Shown here in pieces: positions 45,457-56,654 of a stretch of DNA of 64,000 nucleotides. Source of the DNA: Heterohyrax brucei. Lineage: Eukaryota; Chordata; Mammalia; Hyracoidea; Procaviidae. Position 1 is the stretch's first letter. Each line of letters begins with the position of its first letter. The notes under the pieces are model-generated. The model ran no database searches. It saw only the letters and a program-made list of their open reading frames with translations, and was not told where the DNA came from. The DNA is taken from the NCBI GenBank assembly GCA_028571685.1, contig CM053141.1:2480001-2544000 (forward strand). Direction: 5' to 3'. Made by a program: the position numbers and the translations under genes.

Positions 45457-45657
45457 CAACTATACAATTAAGTTCATAACTTGGTACCTTGCCCCCATGT
45501 GCGATGACCATTCCAGAAAGAGTTACAAAATTGCTTTGAAGAGTGGAATGGACACTGGCATCAGTCCCAAGGGGAGGACTTCAAAGGTGACTGTAGTGAT
45601 AGCCAGCAACAAAGTGTGTAGCACTTAGAACAACTAAGTTTGTTAACTTAATTGTCA
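45457..45657 (+). mobile_element. mariner, internally deleted, sense
   Basis: A left end, 'caattaagttcataacttgg', is joined after about 70 nt to the 3' end of the same family ('ttccagaaagagttacaaaa', 'ggggaggacttcaaaggtga', 'tgttaacttaattgtcagac'). This has the form of a roughly 200-nt MITE-like deletion derivative, directly beside the antisense 3' part. Confidence 0.75.
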
Positions 45658-45684
45658 GACCTCAGTGCATCTATTTCTCGTATG

Positions 45685-46830
45685 TCTGTCAGTTGGTTTT
45701 ACTACGAGGGCTTGCTTGCCACAGCGATGCTGGATGCTATACCACCAGTATTCAGATGCCGGAAGATTCAACTGTAAGGACAGGTTTCAGATAAGCTTCC
45801 AGACTAAGGCAGACTAGGAAGAAAGACATGGCAGTCCACTTCTGAGAAAATTAGCCACTGAAAACGTTACGAACAACAGAGGAATAGTGTGTGATGTGCT
45901 GCAGGAAGATGAACCCCTCAGGCTGGAAGGCATTCAAAACAGAATTGGGAAAGAGCCACCCTCCCAGAGTAGAGTTTACCGTGATGACTTCGGTGTCAGT
46001 ATCCTAGGCATTGGTGAACTAAAATGGTATTAGCCACTTTGAATCAGAAAACCCTATGGTCTCCTATGCTGGGAATGATAAACTGAATAGGAATGTCTTT
46101 GAATTCATTATCAAAAAGAACATTTCAAGATGTATCCTGAAGTACATGCTGTCAGTGACGGGATAATATCCATACACCTACAAGGAAGACCAGTTAATAT
46201 AAGTGTAATTCAAGTCCACACACTAACCACTAAGGTCAAAGAGGAAGAAACTCAAGATTTTTACCAACTTCCACCATCTGGAATTGATCAAACATGCAAT
46301 CAGGATACATTGATTATCACTGGTGATTGGAATGGAAAAGTTGGAAACAAAAGAATCAACAGTTGGAAAATAAGACGTTGGTGACAGAAATGATGCTGAA
46401 GATCACATGATAGAATTTTGCAAGACTAATGACTTCATTGCAAATACCTTTTTTAACGACATAAATGAAGACTATATAGGTGGCCCTCACCACATGGAAT
46501 ACACTCAGTTACATCTGTAGAAAGAGACTATGAAAAAGATCATCAGATCACCAATTGCTCATACCCAGGTTCACGTCTGAGCTGAAGACAATTAGAGCAA
46601 GCCCACAAGAGTCGAAGTAGCAGCCTGAGTGTATACTGTCTGAGTTCCGAGGCCGTCTCAAGAACAGATTTCACACAATGAACACTAATGACCCAAGATC
46701 AGAGGAGTCACAGAATGACACACAGGACATCATATGTGAAAAAAATAAGAAGTCATTCAAAAGACAGAAAATGGAGGTCAGAAGAGACTCAAACTGATGT
46801 GCTGCAGACTGACAGGTTAAAAGACATTGC
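45685..46830 (+). mobile_element. RTE1 5' UTR and endonuclease region
   Basis: The element begins with 'tatgtctgtcagttggtttt', runs through the 5' UTR ('acaggtttcagataagcttc') and into the APE-type endonuclease. The frame 46130-46384 retains 'TGDWNGKVGNK', the conserved GDWNxKVG motif. It ends in the linker after the endonuclease. The RT and 3' end are missing, an unusual shape for a retrotransposed LINE. Confidence 0.85.
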
Positions 46831-47803
46831 ACTAGCTTAAGAGTCAAAGTTTTCAGGGCCTTAGAGACATTTCTGTGAATATAAAAAACATGGTACAGTC
46901 TTTCCACTATTTTTAAAGAAATTCTGTTTACCATACTCATTCTCAGAGAAACAATAATACATAGCATAGCATATTATAGTATATATAAATACTGTAGCAT
47001 TTATACATGAAAAGTCAATATGACATGTATTATTATTTCTCTGAAACAATTGTATAATTCTGTTTCAAAAGTCAAAAGAACTAATTGCCTAAAAACAATG
47101 GTAGTGTTTCTGTCCTATAAAACTAAAATACTTAGAAGTACTGTTTTGGGCAAATGTGAGAAAAAATTTGGATATTTCCACCTTTGGACTCCAGTTGACC
47201 AAATTCAGAGCTGACATCACAAGAGAGAAGATGAGTTACTATTCTATCAGGCAGAAACCCTTGGACGATGTACAGACACGTTTCTAATAACGGCCTTGGG
47301 AGGATTTGGAACAGACCATGTTTCTGGATAGGGCAAAGGAAATTACATCTCTTTTCATCTCATGCGTAGTGATAACAGTTATAACCATGAATCATATTAT
47401 TAGAAGGTATTTTAAGAATCACGGAAGGACAAAACATTTATGAACATTTCCATTTTTAAGCCATGTATTAAATTAATTTTCCACCTGACTTCTTAAGCAA
47501 ACTGGCTCAGTAGAGAGCAGCAGTAACTAAAACTGTATTCTTTAATTCCTCTTCCTTCAATCTGTACCTTACTTCCTCGCTTTCCTAGTACCCACTTCTT
47601 CCCCCAGAAACAGCTCCTCACGGACACAGAGCCATTTTCTAAAAGCACATTGGAAACATTCGTTAGTTACGTTTGCTCAAGTTGATTCAGTTAAGCAACC
47701 AGTGAGTGCTGGTTACAGAGCTCTCAGTGCTTTCTGCTTCTGCGTTGTTTGCCATTAACGAACTAGCGCCAAGGAAGCCCTCGGGGCAGCCCCACACGGT
47801 CCT
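46831..47803. other. No gene recognised; contains an inverted repeat
   Basis: AT-rich sequence with an imperfect hairpin (listed separately). No coding or repeat family was recognised. Confidence 0.4.
46943..47044. repeat. Inverted repeat with 20-nt arms
   Basis: The arms 'tcagagaaacaataatacat' (46943-46962) and, inverted at 47025-47044, 'tcagagaaataataatacat' differ at one position and enclose 62 nt of AT-rich sequence. It may be a small MITE relic or a chance AT-rich cruciform. No flanking duplication was seen. Confidence 0.6.
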
Positions 47804-47852
47804 GGTGAGTCTGTGTCCTAAGGAGTCTGACTCGATGGAACACAACAACAGG
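47804..47852 (+). mobile_element. RTE1/SINE 3'-terminal fragment
   Basis: 'gagtctgactcgatggaaca' followed by 'caacaacagg' resembles the common RTE1/SINE terminus. Only about 45 nt are present. Confidence 0.5.
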
Positions 47853-47887
47853 AGCACCGATCAAGGATTTATTCTTACCTTACTAAC

Positions 47888-48238
47888 TTTCTGGAAACAA
47901 ACTTTTTTTCCCACATAATTGTTTTTTATTGTAATTAAGTGAAAGTTTACAATCCAAGTCATTTTGTCATATAATCTCCAAGTCTCCCAGCACCAGCCTC
48001 TCTGCAACTCTGTCTGCTTTCCTCCCCCTGTGATGGCACACTCTTGGTTTTTACTTTTTACTTTCAGTATCCACTCAACCAGCACATGTCCCCTCCTCTC
48101 CACCCCCTCCTCTCCCCTCTTAATAAGAAATCAATGGGACAGCTTCGTATATGTATTAAGCCATAAAGTATACACACCACCTGCATCACTCTGTGACCAC
48201 AAGTCCAGTCCTTTCCATGTCTGAAGTTTTGGCTTCAT
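47888..48238 (-). mobile_element. L1 3' UTR end, antisense
   Basis: The plus strand reads 'ttattgtaattaagtgaaag' (the antisense of the L1 terminus), 'ccctgtgatggcacactctt' and 'cccctcctctccaccccctc', matching 9760-9950 inverted. Confidence 0.8.
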
Positions 48239-48387
48239 TATTGGTGAAACAAACTCCTCTTAACATACTTGGTAGTAGAATTTTATTTCTGAAAAAATCA
48301 ATCACATAAAGATTTCTAATTCAGGCAATAGCCAAGTAGTTTGTACTGAATTTAACCTACCTCAAATAACAACGAAAAGTCCTGCAG

Positions 48388-48430
48388 GTGGTGGTAGCAG
48401 TGGAGGGGGGGTGGGGGTGGTGAAGAAAAA
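48388..48430 (+). repeat. G-rich tract
   Basis: 'ggtggtggtagcagtggagg' continues into runs of seven and five G. Several G-runs of three or more are close together, so quadruplex formation is possible. No gene context was found. Confidence 0.7.
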
Positions 48431-48789
48431 AATCTAAGGGAAGGAAGAGGGACTGAAAGCGGAGAGGCGGGGAGCTGAGATCTACGAGAAGACAAGGGTA
48501 CCGTGGGAGGGTCCCACTTAGGGGCTTACTTCTAACGTTGGTCTGTGGGGTGGCTCAAGTTCTCGTAAAGCTTGAAACGTTACTGACAGAGAAGTCAGAA
48601 GACAAAGAAAAAAGTGGCAGCAACAGCTGGAAAGTAAGAAGGAAATTGGACAAAGAAGGGAGCCATCAAGGGGAGGCAGAGGTTCTATCTAATCTCTGCC
48701 CAAATCTTGGGTCTCCCCTTCAACTTCACACATGTAAAATAGGCTCAGAGTAACCCAGATACTGCTAAAAGAACCGAAAAGGTGTTTCT

Positions 48790-49800
48790 GCTTCTGGGAG
48801 TGTTAGGGGAGGCAGAGCTGGAGGTTGAATTCAGCCTCTGCAAAACTCTCTAAAGGAAGGAGAAGAAGAAAAAACTATTCAGAAGAAGATAACAAAAACC
48901 ATGTTCTAGTTATCATTCACAATATCCAGGACATAAACCAAAAGAAAGAGGAAAACATGACCCACATGAAAGAGGAAAACCAGCCAAAAGAAAAGGACTC
49001 CCAGATGCTCTAGATATCAAGATTAGTGAACAAAGATACTGAACAGCTGTTATAATTATACTCAAATATACAAAGAATATATGTTTTTAATGGGAGAACA
49101 GAGGGAAAAAATCTGTAGAGACAATGAAACCATAAAAAGACTGTTTTAAATATGTTCAAAGCATTAAAAGATGATATTCAAAGAATTCAAGAAAAATATT
49201 ATCTTAAGTAAGCAAATAGGAAGTTTCAGCAGAAAAAATAAACATAAAAAGTTAATGAAATTTGAAAACTGAAAGTACTATCACTTAAATAAAGTCATCA
49301 CATGTGCTTAAGAGCTATCGGAGAAGAACATTAAAGACTTAGTGTGACAGTAGATGAATAGAAACTAACCTAAAAAAACAGATGAAAAGTTGACAAGAAA
49401 TGAACAGACTTCCATTGATCTCTGGAAACATACCAGTCTTACGTGTGAAATTTCAGTTTTGTTAGGAGAGGAATGACTAGAACTCAAAATAACATTGAGG
49501 AAATAACAAATTTTGGTAAAGTATATAATTTTTACATTGAAGACACTAGCAATCCCCAAGCAGTACAAACAAAAATAAATTGACAACCCTAGGCACAAAA
49601 TGGAATAATTGACGAAAACCAAAGATGAAGGTAAATTCTAGGAAGTATACAGAGAAAAATGACACCTCAGAAGGAATAAACACACGACAGACAGCTGACA
49701 GCTCATTGAAGACAATGAGCAGTTTGTCACCAGGGGCACTGCATTCTGAGATGCAAGGAAGAGAATACACTGGAAAAATAAATCCGATGGAAATGTAAAT
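48790..49800 (+). mobile_element. Old L1/HAL1-type ORF1 region
   Basis: The A-rich sequence resembles the coiled-coil and RNA-binding parts of an old L1 ORF1 or HAL1 ('cagacttccattgatctctg', 'gaaaaatgacacctcagaag', 'gcagtttgtcaccaggggca'). It is strongly diverged, and a low-confidence call is appropriate. Confidence 0.4.
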
Positions 49801-50029
49801 ATTTAGGAAAATTGGTAAAAGAAAAGAAACCTGGTAAACAATTGTTTCTCTTTACTTCCTTAAAATACATGACTTTCAGGGCAGAGGCTACGTATAACAT
49901 TGGATTTGGAGCTTACAGGACACATATGTCAACTTGTGTAACACAGTTGTCAACTGTAGCACAAGTATTGGTTCAGGGTGATAAATGGAGCTTTCCCACA
50001 CTAGGCTTTTCCATTTTACATCAAGTGAC

Positions 50030-50094
50030 ATGATTCACAGAGGGTTGCTCTGAGCTGGAAGTGACTCAATAGCATCTAACAATAGCAACAACAT
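50030..50094 (+). mobile_element. RTE1/SINE 3'-terminal fragment
   Basis: 'agggttgctctgagctggaa', 'gtgactcaatagcatctaac' and 'aatagcaacaac' match the common 3' end shared by RTE1 and some SINEs. Confidence 0.6.
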
Positions 50095-50199
50095 ACCTTC
50101 ATACATGTGCACACACGTGTACACACAACACTGTTAATGGCTCCTTTTGGGGACAAGACTAAAGTTCACTAGCTGCGGGTGGAAATTAAAGGTGAGCAC

Positions 50200-50400
50200 A
50201 GTTGGTATGGATTGGATTGCATCCTCCCAGAACATTTGTAGCAGTCCTGGCTCCTGTGGGCCTGTTCAGAAACAGGTTCGGAACAGGGTTATCATTTGTT
50301 AAGGGATTAATGTCAGAGTAGGGTAGGTCTGAAACTGTAGTAGGGGCTAAGGACTTCTCTACAGTCACAAGACATAAGAACTGGGATCAGCAGAAAGCTG
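50200..50400 (+). mobile_element. LTR fossil related to 38852-39190
   Basis: 'ggtatggattggattgcatc' and 'ggaacagggttatcatttgt' follow the first part of the same decayed LTR type. It is old and truncated. Confidence 0.5.
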
Positions 50401-50574
50401 GTTCCCATGAGGTGTAGTTCTGACCTACGTGCATTCTCCAAGCTCTTCGCTATTTCTGAGGCCAGTGGTTCACTCTAAGGCACTCTCTACGTCTCTGCCA
50501 TTGCAATGTTGACACAGAACTCACAAGTGTACTCAGTTGTGTGGGCTGTTAGGGAAATAACTGTCCACAGCTGA

Positions 50575-50670
50575 GATCAGGATCAACTTGAAAGTTATGG
50601 GAACAAGTCAGGATCAGGACCAGCAAGCCAATAGAGGAAATTCCCCGAGATGGAGGGCACATCCCTGTCT
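50575..50670 (+). repeat. Dispersed repeat, matches 36195-36335
   Basis: 'atcaggatcaacttgaaagt', 'ggatcaggaccagcaagcca' and 'gatggagggcacatccctgt' pair with the sequence near 36195. The family is unknown. It may belong to an LTR retroelement. Confidence 0.5.
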
Positions 50671-52539
50671 TCCTCATGGTAAAAAAGTTTTTGTTTTATG
50701 TTGTAATTGACAAACACTTGTTTTGCAACAGTAATTATTAAATGCTTAAGCAATTTAGGAACATCCCGAATATATTTTCCCTATTGTCGTAAGTAGGGTA
50801 GCTGTGTTTTTATTTCTTTTGGCTACTGATGTGGTGTTTGCTTTGCTTTCTTTGTTCTTTTGTGAATGTCCACTCATATCACAGTGCCTGTAGCTAATTA
50901 CAATGTTCTGTGGTTTAGTTTTGTGTTTTAAATTTCTATCAGAGGTCTAGCATCAAATTTGTGGATGAGTTGTTATGGCAACAAGATAATGATTCCAGCA
51001 GGGGAAAGATGAACACAGATTTGAGTCTGGTTTGTCACTGATACATTGCGAGCCAAATTAATCTAGAAAGTGAAGCTGTCCTTCAATAGGTGATCCCCCC
51101 TGGTCTATTTTATGGGGTGTGTATTTACACAAGCAGGGTAAGAGAATGCTTGGTAAGATTCTTTCCTCTGTCACTGGAAGGCCTCCAGAATGCTTCTCAC
51201 CAAGCCATAAGGAGGAGGAAGTCCTCTTGTAAAAACCTTGTGGGATTCTCCTTCATGTCCACTTGAAATCACCAACGTGGCACCTGTACAAGTTTCAGCA
51301 CCCCCAGCTTCGATCATGGATGTCTTGGCTTGTCCCTTCTTGTAGTGCTGCAAGGATAAGGGTCCCACTGGTTTGGGGAGGTCAACTGAGTGCCTGCTAT
51401 ACACCAGGCCAGGCCTCTTCCTGGGACACTGACTTTCCATTGTGGTAGGGAGACAGAAGTCACAAGTCCATCCAGGGAACCTGAACCAAGGGAGGAGGTA
51501 CACTTCATATGAACTGCATGCAAGAGACAGCCCCATGTCCAACCACTTGTGAAGGTCAGGCCACTACAGACTAGGACCAGGGACCCAGCCTGGGTGCGTC
51601 CACTGGGACACTGAGCATCCTGGACCCTGCCCCTGCTGTTCTCTGTGCCCCATTGTGGTTGTGGGGCCACGGGTCCCCAGTTGCCCTGACTGAGAGGCCA
51701 GCAAGTCCCACGGCATCACGGCACATGGCAGGTCCTGTCTGGGCACTGGAAGCCCACCCCTCTGAGCTCTCCCTCCCCTGTCCCAGAGCTGACAGTGAGT
51801 CACTGCGCCCTGCTTGCCTTCACCAGCCCAAAGGCCTCCTGCCGTCGTGTTCTCCGGTTGACTCTCCCGTGGGTGGTCAGGCTGACTTGATAACGATGAG
51901 CCTCCTTTGCCTTGGGTGGTCCCTCATCATCAGTGGCGGTGCAGGGTGGTTGCAGCCCAGTGGTCCGTGTAGTGACCACCATGAACTTAGAGCCCAAGGG
52001 CATACGGTCAGAGAGGCACATCCACCTAAGGTCGAGCCCCAGTGGGAATCCTGGGAGAAGGTAGAAGGGGTAGGGAATGGAGACGTAGGAGGACTTCCAG
52101 GTGGAGGAGCAGCATGTGCTCAGGTCAAAGAGGGAGCCATGATCAGGAGGTCGTGGGGCTAGCCGCGGACTGGACAGCTGGGCCAGGGTCAGACAGACGC
52201 ACGCCTCCTGGGTGCCCTTGTAAAGGACCAGCCTCTGCAGGTTTAGGCAAAGCTGAGCTCTAACTGCTGATACCTACGCAGACTTTCCCTATTGAAGACA
52301 ATTTTATACATGCAGCGCAAACTCAGTCAAAAACACACCACTTTGTACTTTTTCAGGTTGATAGGAAACTTTTAGGTATGCTTCTGCTTATAGTTGCAAC
52401 ACGAGCAGGTTTTACTGTCTTAATATGCAGTGTGAGGCTGTGTGTGACTAGAGGGAGCAGGTGCTCAGCAGCAGGACCCTCACCTTGCCTGCCGGTGACC
52501 CCGGTTTGGTCCCTGGGCAGCGCACTTTGTGCACAGCTG
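50671..52539. other. No gene recognised; GC-rich from about 51170
   Basis: The first 500 nt are AT-rich. From 51170 to 52260 the sequence is GC-rich, with overlapping frames on both strands (123 codons minus at 51171-51542, 169 codons plus at 51653-52162). None shows a domain, and open frames are present in several phases at once. No repeat was recognised. Confidence 0.35.
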
Positions 52540-52738
52540 TCTGTCCGTCAGTGGGGGCCTGTCTGTTGCTGTAATCCTGGGCCAGCTTCCTTGGAGCTTT
52601 CTGATCAAGGCGAACTAGGCAGAAAGGCCTGGGGAGTGACCTCAGACAAGCAGCCAATGAAGCCCTATGGGTCACAGTAGTCTGGTCCTAGTGTGCGTGA
52701 TCACCATGAGTCACGGTCTGACCACATGGCAGTTAACA
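52540..52738 (+). mobile_element. RTE1 5'-end-derived fragment
   Basis: 'ctgtctgtccgtcagtgggg', 'ctgttgctgtaatcctgggc' and 'gaactaggcagaaaggcctg' match the RTE1 5' UTR and its SINE-shared module. The end 'ccatgagtcacggtctgacc' is SINE-like. It has the same organisation as 27575-27768. Confidence 0.6.
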
Positions 52739-52741
52739 GTA

Positions 52742-52905
52742 ACTACTGTTGTGATTAGGTACCACTGAACTGATCCCAACTCATAGCGACCCCACGTGAC
52801 AGAGTACAACTGCTCTACGTGGTCCCTCAGGCTGTGATCTTCACAGGAGCAGATTACCATGTCTTGCAGAGAGGCTGGGTGGATTATTGGTTAAATTTTT
52901 TGTAC
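52742..52905 (-). mobile_element. Afrotherian SINE fragment
   Basis: The plus strand reads 'tgatcccaactcatagcgac', 'gagtacaactgctctacgtg' and 'ctgggtggattattggttaa', the antisense of a SINE 3' half and middle. Confidence 0.75.
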
Positions 52906-52957
52906 CAAGTCTCCTCTAAAAATACTCAGAAACAGTTAGAGTAAGCACTTTTAGCCG

Positions 52958-53262
52958 CTCTGACAGACTAATTCCCAAATCTCAGTGGCTTAGCTATACT
53001 ACTACCATGTGCTGGTTCACTCATGCAATCAGAACATGCTGGCTTCTAGGGGACCAGAAGCCTGGAGGACTTCGTGGTGACTCTGAGGGCTGACCCTTGG
53101 CCTCAGCCAGGCACATGTGAGGCAGAATTACACTTAACTGCAAGAGGAGCTGGGGAGCCAGGGACTCTGGGTATTCAGTGACCACAAGCCAAACTCAATT
53201 CAAGTCACCAATTTTGTAGTTGCCCAATGCATTCAAGAAATATATGTTGAGGTGAATTTTAA
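52958..53262. repeat. Old mammalian interspersed repeat, same family as 586-822
   Basis: 'aaatctcagtggcttagcta' and 'ggttcactcatgcaatcaga' match the start of the family, and the body is diverged. It is the third copy of this unnamed family in the window. Confidence 0.45.
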
Positions 53263-53279
53263 ATACTAGTCTTAAAATT

Positions 53280-54178
53280 GCATTTTAAGTCAAAGTTTGC
53301 AAGTCAAGTCAGTTTCTCCTACATGAACTTACACACATTGTTACTTGAGCCTAGTTGCTGTCCCTGTAATGCGAAGGCTCACCCGCCCCCCACTCTGAAT
53401 TTCCCTTGACCATGTAACCGTCTTCTGTTCCCCCTCTGCCTTCTCATCTCATCTCAGGACAGGAGCTGTCCCGTTAGTCTCATGTATCTGCTTAAACCAG
53501 GGAGCACACTATTCACCATCATCATTTTGTCTCATAGCCCAGTCTAATCTTTGCCTGAAGAGCTGGTTTCTAGATTGGTTCCAGTTTGGGGCTGAGAGAG
53601 AGTCTGGGAGCCACGTCTTCTGTGCCTCTCCACTCTGTCAGGCCATCGAATTTTTTTTTTTTTTTACTCTAATGTGAGCTGTGCACTCCACTTCTATTCT
53701 GCTCCATCATGGACTATCCTTTGTGTTTCCTATTAGGACACAGTCATTGGAGGGAGCCAGGCACCATCTAGTTCTTTCAGCCTCGGCATGAAGGAGTCTC
53801 TGGCTTATGTGGTCCTTCCTGTCTCTTGGGCTCAGATTTTTCCTGTGTCTTTGATATTCATTTTCCTTTACTCCCAGGTGGGTTGCAACCACCTGATGCT
53901 TCTTAGATAGCCTCTTGATTGCTTTTAAGACACTAGACACAATTCACCAAAGTGGGATAAAGAATATCTTCTTAATAAATTTTGTTATGTCAACTGACCT
54001 AGATGTCCCCTGACATGGTCCTCAGACCTCTGCCCTGCTACTCTGTTCCTTGAAGTGTTTGGTTGTGTTCAAGAAACTTCTTGTCTTTTGGTTTAGTCCA
54101 GCTGTGCTGACTTAGCCTGCATATGTGTTCTGTCCTTCCCATTACCTAAAGCAATCCTTGTCTGCTATCTAATTTCCC
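53280..54178 (-). mobile_element. L1 3' UTR, antisense, other subfamily
   Basis: The plus strand reads 'ccgttagtctcatgtatctg', 'cccagtctaatctttgcctg', 'ccaggcaccatctagttctt', 'cagattttt' and 'aattcaccaaagtgggataa', which I recall as the antisense of an afrotherian L1 3' UTR. A 17-nt T run lies at about 53650. No L1 coding sequence is included. Confidence 0.6.
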
Positions 54179-55755
54179 CCCTTGTCTGTCGGTTTGTTGT
54201 ACTGGAGGAGCTCGCACGTTGCCGTGATGCTGGAAGCTACACCACTAGTACTTTGATCCCAGCAGGGTCACCCATGATGGACAGGTTTCAGCTGAGCTTT
54301 CAGACTAAGACAGACTAGGAAGAAGGACACAGCAGTCTACTTACAGAAAAGACTAGACAGTGAAAACCTCATGAGTAGCAGTGGAACATTGTCAGATACA
54401 GTGCCAGAAAATGAGCCTTCTAGATTGGAAGGTTCTTAGAGGACAACTGGGGAAGAGCTGCCTCCTCAAAGCACAGTTGACCTCAATAATGTGGATGGAG
54501 TAAAGCCTTCAGGATCTTTATCTGCTGATGTGGCTCAAAATAAGAAGAAACAGATGCAAATGTCCATTAATAATTGAAACATGGAAGGTACAAAGTATGA
54601 AATCTAGGAACACTAGAAATCAACAATGAAATGGAATGCATAAACGTCGACACCTTAGGTATTAGTGAGCTGAAATGGACTGGAATCAGCTGTTTTGAAT
54701 CAGACAGTCGTATAGTCTACTGTGCTGTGAACAACACCTTGAAGAGGAACGGTGTTACATTTGCTGTCAAAAAAAAAAACATTTCAAGATCTGTCTTGAA
54801 ATACAGTGCTGCCAGTGATAGGATAAAATCCAAATGCTTACAAGGAAGGCCAGTTAATATAACTATTATTCAAATTTATGTACCAACCACTAAGGCCAAA
54901 GATGAAGAAATTGAAGATTTTTCCAGCTTCTGTAGTCCAAAATTGATCAAACATGCAATCAGGATGCATCAATAACTACTGGTATTGGAATGCAAAAGTT
55001 GGAAACAAAGTGGAGGGATCAGTAGTTAGAAAGTAAGACCCGGTGATAGAAACGATGCTTGAGATAGCATAATAAAATTTCATAAGACCAATGACTTCTT
55101 CATTCCAAACCTTTTATCACTAACACAAATGGTGACTGTACACATGGACTTCATCAGATAGAATACACAAGAATCAAATCAACTACTACTGTGGGGAAAG
55201 AGGATGGAAAAGCTCCATATTGGCAGTCAGAACAAGACCAGGTGCTGACTGTAGCACAAACCATCAATTGCTCATATACAAATTCAAATTGGAACTGAAG
55301 AAGATTAGAACAAACCCACTAGAGCTAAAATATGACCCTGAGTATAACCCACCTGAGTTTAGAGACCATCTCAAGAACAGATCTGATGTGTTGAACACTG
55401 AAGACCAAGGACCAGATGAATTGTGCGTGACATCAAAGACGTCATCCCTGAAGAAAGCACTAGGTCATTAAAAAGACAGGAAATAAAGTAAAGACAAATT
55501 GGATATCAGAAGAGACTTTGCAACTTGCTCTCAAATGTTGAGCAGCTACAGCAAAAGGAAGGAAGGACAAAGCAAAAGAACTGAGCAGAAGATTTCAAAG
55601 GGCAGCTTGAGAAGACAAAATAAAGTATTATGACGACATGTACAAAGAGCTCTGGGAATTGATGGATCATCAATTGAGATGTTTCAACAAGTGGATGCAG
55701 TGCTGAAGTGCTCATTCATCTACACCAAGAGATCTGGAGAATGGCTACTGGGTCA

Positions 55756-55792
55756 ACTGGCTGGAGCCAAGCCAAGTGCCGTCACTGGCTGG
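55756..55792 (-). mobile_element. 19-nt micro-insertion of a SINE 3' end with perfect 9-nt duplication
   Basis: 'agccaagccaagtgccgtc' (55765-55783) is flanked by perfect copies of 'actggctgg' (55756-55764 and 55784-55792). The surrounding RTE1 reads continuously if the insert and one copy of the 9-mer are removed: 'caactggctggaagagatc', versus 'caactgactggaagagatc' in RTE1 as I recall it. This shows directly that the 19 nt were inserted. Confidence 0.8.
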
Positions 55793-56654
55793 AAGAGATC
55801 TGTATTTGTGTCTGTTCCCAAGAAAGTGATCCAGTAGAATGTGGAAATTGTAGAACAATATCATTAATATCATAGGCAAGTAAAATTTTGCTAAAGATAA
55901 TTCAGAATTGACTGCAACAATGTATCAGCTCAGAACTACCAGAAATTCAGGCCAGATTCAGAAGATGAAACAGAATGAAAAATATCACTGCTGACATCTG
56001 ATGGATCTTAACTGAAACAGAGAATGTCAGAAAGATGTTTACTTGTGTTTCATTGACCACATAGAGACATTTGACTGTGTGGATCATAACAAATTATGCA
56101 CAATATTGCAGAACATGAGAATTCCAGTACATTTAATTTTGCTATGAGTAATCTTTACATGGATAAAGAGGCGACCTGTTGAACAGATCAAGAGGACACT
56201 GAATGGTTTAAAGTCAGGAAAGGTGTGTGTCAAGGTTGTATCTTTTCACCACATCGATCCAATCTGTAGGGGGAGGAAATAATCAAGAAGCTGGATTATA
56301 TGAAAAATAAGACATCAGAACTGCAGGAAGACTCTTTAACAGTCTGTGTAATGCAGATATTACAGCCTTACCTGATGGAAGTGAAGAGGACTTGATGCAC
56401 TTACTGATGAAAATCAAAGACCACAGCCTTCAGTATGGATTACACTTCAACATCAACAAAACAAAATTTCTAATGACTGGACTAATAAGCAGCATCATGG
56501 TAAATGGAGAAAAGATTGAAGTTGTCAAGGATTTAATTTTATTTGGATCCACAATCACCATCCATGAAAGCAGCCATCAGGAAATCAAAAGATGCATTGC
56601 ACTGGCAAATTTGATGCAAAAGACCCCTTTAAAACGATGAAGTGCAAACGTGTC

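Noticed and set aside
51653-52162. 169-codon plus-strand open frame in a GC-rich patch
   Set aside because: Overlapping minus-strand frames are also open, and no motif was recognised. Composition explains it.
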